5,732 nucleotides of DNA from Sideroxydans sp. GTDB lineage: Bacteria > Pseudomonadota > Gammaproteobacteria > Burkholderiales > Gallionellaceae. Below, piece by piece: positions 4,458-5,732 of this stretch; the first letter of the stretch is position 1; the number at the start of each line of letters is the position of its first letter. The notes beneath the pieces are model-generated. The model was not told the origin of the DNA and ran no database searches. It was given only the letters and a program-made list of their open reading frames with translations. The stretch lies in the NCBI GenBank assembly GCA_030823965.1, contig JAVBYP010000159.1:1-5732 (forward strand), written 5' to 3'. A program made the translations under genes and the position numbers.

Positions 4458-5732
4458 GATCATTCCCCTTGGTGATGAATGACTCGGCAAATGTCGTTGC
4501 ATCCACAGGCCTGCCCAGCAAGTAGCCTTGCCCGCTTTGACAGCCGATCTCCTGCAACACGGCCAGTTGCTCCGCAGTTTCTATCCCCTCTGCGATCGTG
4601 CTTAATTTCAACGCAGAGCTCACGCCGTGTATGGCGGTCGCGATCCCCTTGTCACTTTCATCATGCGTGATGCCGTCTACGAATTGATTCGGTATCTTGA
4701 GGAATGCGATAGGGAATGTCTTGAGATAAGACAGCGAAGAATATCCCGTACCAAAATCATCGATGGCGATAGGAATATCCTCCAGCTCGATCTTGTGCAG
4801 TTTTCTGGAGACTTCATCATTGCTGTTCATCAGCGTGCGCTCGGTGATCTCGATGCCGATCGAGCGTGGTGGTAGACGGTATCTTTGTAGCTGGCGAGTG
4901 ATGATGGTCAGTAGCGGCTGGCGCATCAATTGGCGTGAGGCCACATTTACAAACAGGGTGCCGGGAAGTGCTTTGCCCTTCTTGCGCCATACGCTCAATT
5001 GCTCGGCAGCATGCTCAATGACCCATTCACCGATCTCCAGGATGAGATCAGACTCTTCCGCGATCGGGATGAACTCGCTAGGGCTTACGGAGCCGAACAA
5101 CTTGCTGTCCCAGCGCAACAAAGCCTCTGCACCGACCAGCTGACCTGTCTGGATGTCGAATTCGGGCTGGTATACCAGTCTCAGCTCATTCAATTCAATT
5201 GCACTGTGCAAGGCGTTTTCCAATTCGATCCGGTGGCCGATCTTGTCTTTCAGATCGGAGGTGAAGAACTGATAACTGTCCTTGCCCTTTTCTTTGGCCT
5301 GATACATGGCCGAATCTGCATTCTTGGTGAGGGTCTCAAGGTCTTCCGCATCTTTCGGGTAGATCGCGATGCCGATACTGGCTGAAACGAATACTTGCTG
5401 ATCATTGATCAGATAAGGTTTGGAAACCTTCTCTAGGATGCGCTGCGCGGTATTGGCGATCTGAGTTTCCGTCACATCTTCCAACAACACATTGAATTCA
5501 TCTCCGCCGATACGTGCCACGGTGTCCTCGCCGCGCACACATTGATTCAGTCTTTCGGCAGCCTGTTGCAGCAACATGTCGCCTGCATCATGTCCTAGGT
5601 TGTCGTTGACGTTCTTGAAGTTGTCCAAGTCTAGGAACATCAATGCAAAATTGCCGCCACGGCGTTTCGCGCGAGCCAATGTCTGCGCCATGCGCCCCTT
5701 GAGTTCGTTGCGATTGGGGAGATTGGTCAGCT
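4447..5732 (-). CDS. GGDEF-EAL c-di-GMP signalling protein, 5' partial
   Basis: This is the C-terminal 427 or so residues of a dual-domain protein; the frame stays open to the window edge, where LTNLPNRNELKGR is the usual opening of a GGDEF domain, so the ATG at 5691 is internal. Numbered from that Met, the cyclase half has FLDLDNFKNVND (19-30), the RxxD inhibitory site RGED (53-56) and an intact GGDEF (62-66), so c-di-GMP synthesis with product inhibition is expected. The EAL half starts near 155: EAL is E189-L191, with metal or catalytic residues N249, E281 and E284 (EITE), D311-D312 (DDFGTGYSSL), K332, E368 (AEGIE) and Q388 (QGY) all present. However LKID is LKIP (P334), the Asp in P-x-D is A329, and GCD is GCQ (Q385). 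Phosphodiesterase activity may therefore be reduced or altered. An N-terminal sensor is likely but outside the window. Start of transcription is not visible. Confidence 0.93.
   Translation of the reverse strand, partial: LTNLPNRNELKGRMAQTLARAKRRGGNFALMFLDLDNFKNVNDNLGHDAGDMLLQQAAERLNQCVRGEDTVARIGGDEFNVLLEDVTETQIANTAQRILEKVSKPYLINDQQVFVSASIGIAIYPKDAEDLETLTKNADSAMYQAKEKGKDSYQFFTSDLKDKIGHRIELENALHSAIELNELRLVYQPEFDIQTGQLVGAEALLRWDSKLFGSVSPSEFIPIAEESDLILEIGEWVIEHAAEQLSVWRKKGKALPGTLFVNVASRQLMRQPLLTIITRQLQRYRLPPRSIGIEITERTLMNSNDEVSRKLHKIELEDIPIAIDDFGTGYSSLSYLKTFPIAFLKIPNQFVDGITHDESDKGIATAIHGVSSALKLSTIAEGIETAEQLAVLQEIGCQSGQGYLLGRPVDATTFAESFITKGNDHEE
4465..4470 (-). promoter_or_regulatory. Putative Shine-Dalgarno for the small ORF
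   Basis: Minus-strand AAGGGG encodes Lys-Gly near the end of the EAL protein and stands 7 nt before the ATG at 4457. An in-frame ATG at 4463 is only 1 nt away and too close. The Lys-Gly codons could explain the match without any regulatory role. Confidence 0.3.

Noticed and set aside
4999..5385. Plus-strand ORF of 128 codons opposite the GGDEF-EAL gene
   Set aside because: Antisense shadow of conserved GGDEF and EAL motifs; no domain.
5689..5691. ATG as the start of the GGDEF-EAL gene
   Set aside because: The upstream codons encode the LTNLPNR opening of the GGDEF domain in the same frame, so this Met is internal.

Overview
The window reads like a stretch of chromosome from a Gram-negative bacterium. 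Base composition is moderately GC-rich, genes are closely packed, there are two exported proteins with Sec-type signal peptides, and both cAMP and c-di-GMP signalling enzymes are present. The protein flavour (group II truncated haemoglobin, CHASE2 cyclase, an SH3/M48 exported pair) suggests a betaproteobacterium, possibly of the Gallionella/Nitrosomonas type. That placement is an impression from the proteins and was not tested by any search.

Positions 1-4221 hold five plus-strand genes in one very tight array: a SAM-dependent methyltransferase (5' end outside the window), a group II truncated haemoglobin, a CHASE2 membrane adenylate cyclase, an exported SH3-like protein, and an exported M48 zinc metalloprotease. 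Junctions are a 14-nt overlap, a 2-nt gap, a 1-nt overlap and a 4-nt overlap, so the five are almost certainly one transcript with translational coupling. No promoter lies inside the window; it must be upstream of position 1.

Positions 4222-4446 separate this operon from a convergent minus-strand gene. The stretch contains small hairpins but no convincing intrinsic terminator. It also contains a 68-codon minus-strand ORF that starts 11 nt before the end of the upstream gene behind a well-placed Shine-Dalgarno sequence, and fills nearly the whole gap; this is a candidate unannotated small gene.

Positions 4447-5732 (minus strand) are the C-terminal part of a GGDEF-EAL protein, cut by the window edge. 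The GGDEF half looks catalytically competent and keeps an RxxD inhibitory site. The EAL half keeps the main metal ligands but has lost several otherwise conserved aspartates.

Functionally, the plus-strand operon combines a haem protein, a membrane-bound class IIIb-type adenylate cyclase with a periplasmic sensor, and a periplasmic protease with a partner. A link between gas or envelope sensing and cAMP is plausible but is inference. I see no mobile element, CRISPR array, tRNA or rRNA in the window.
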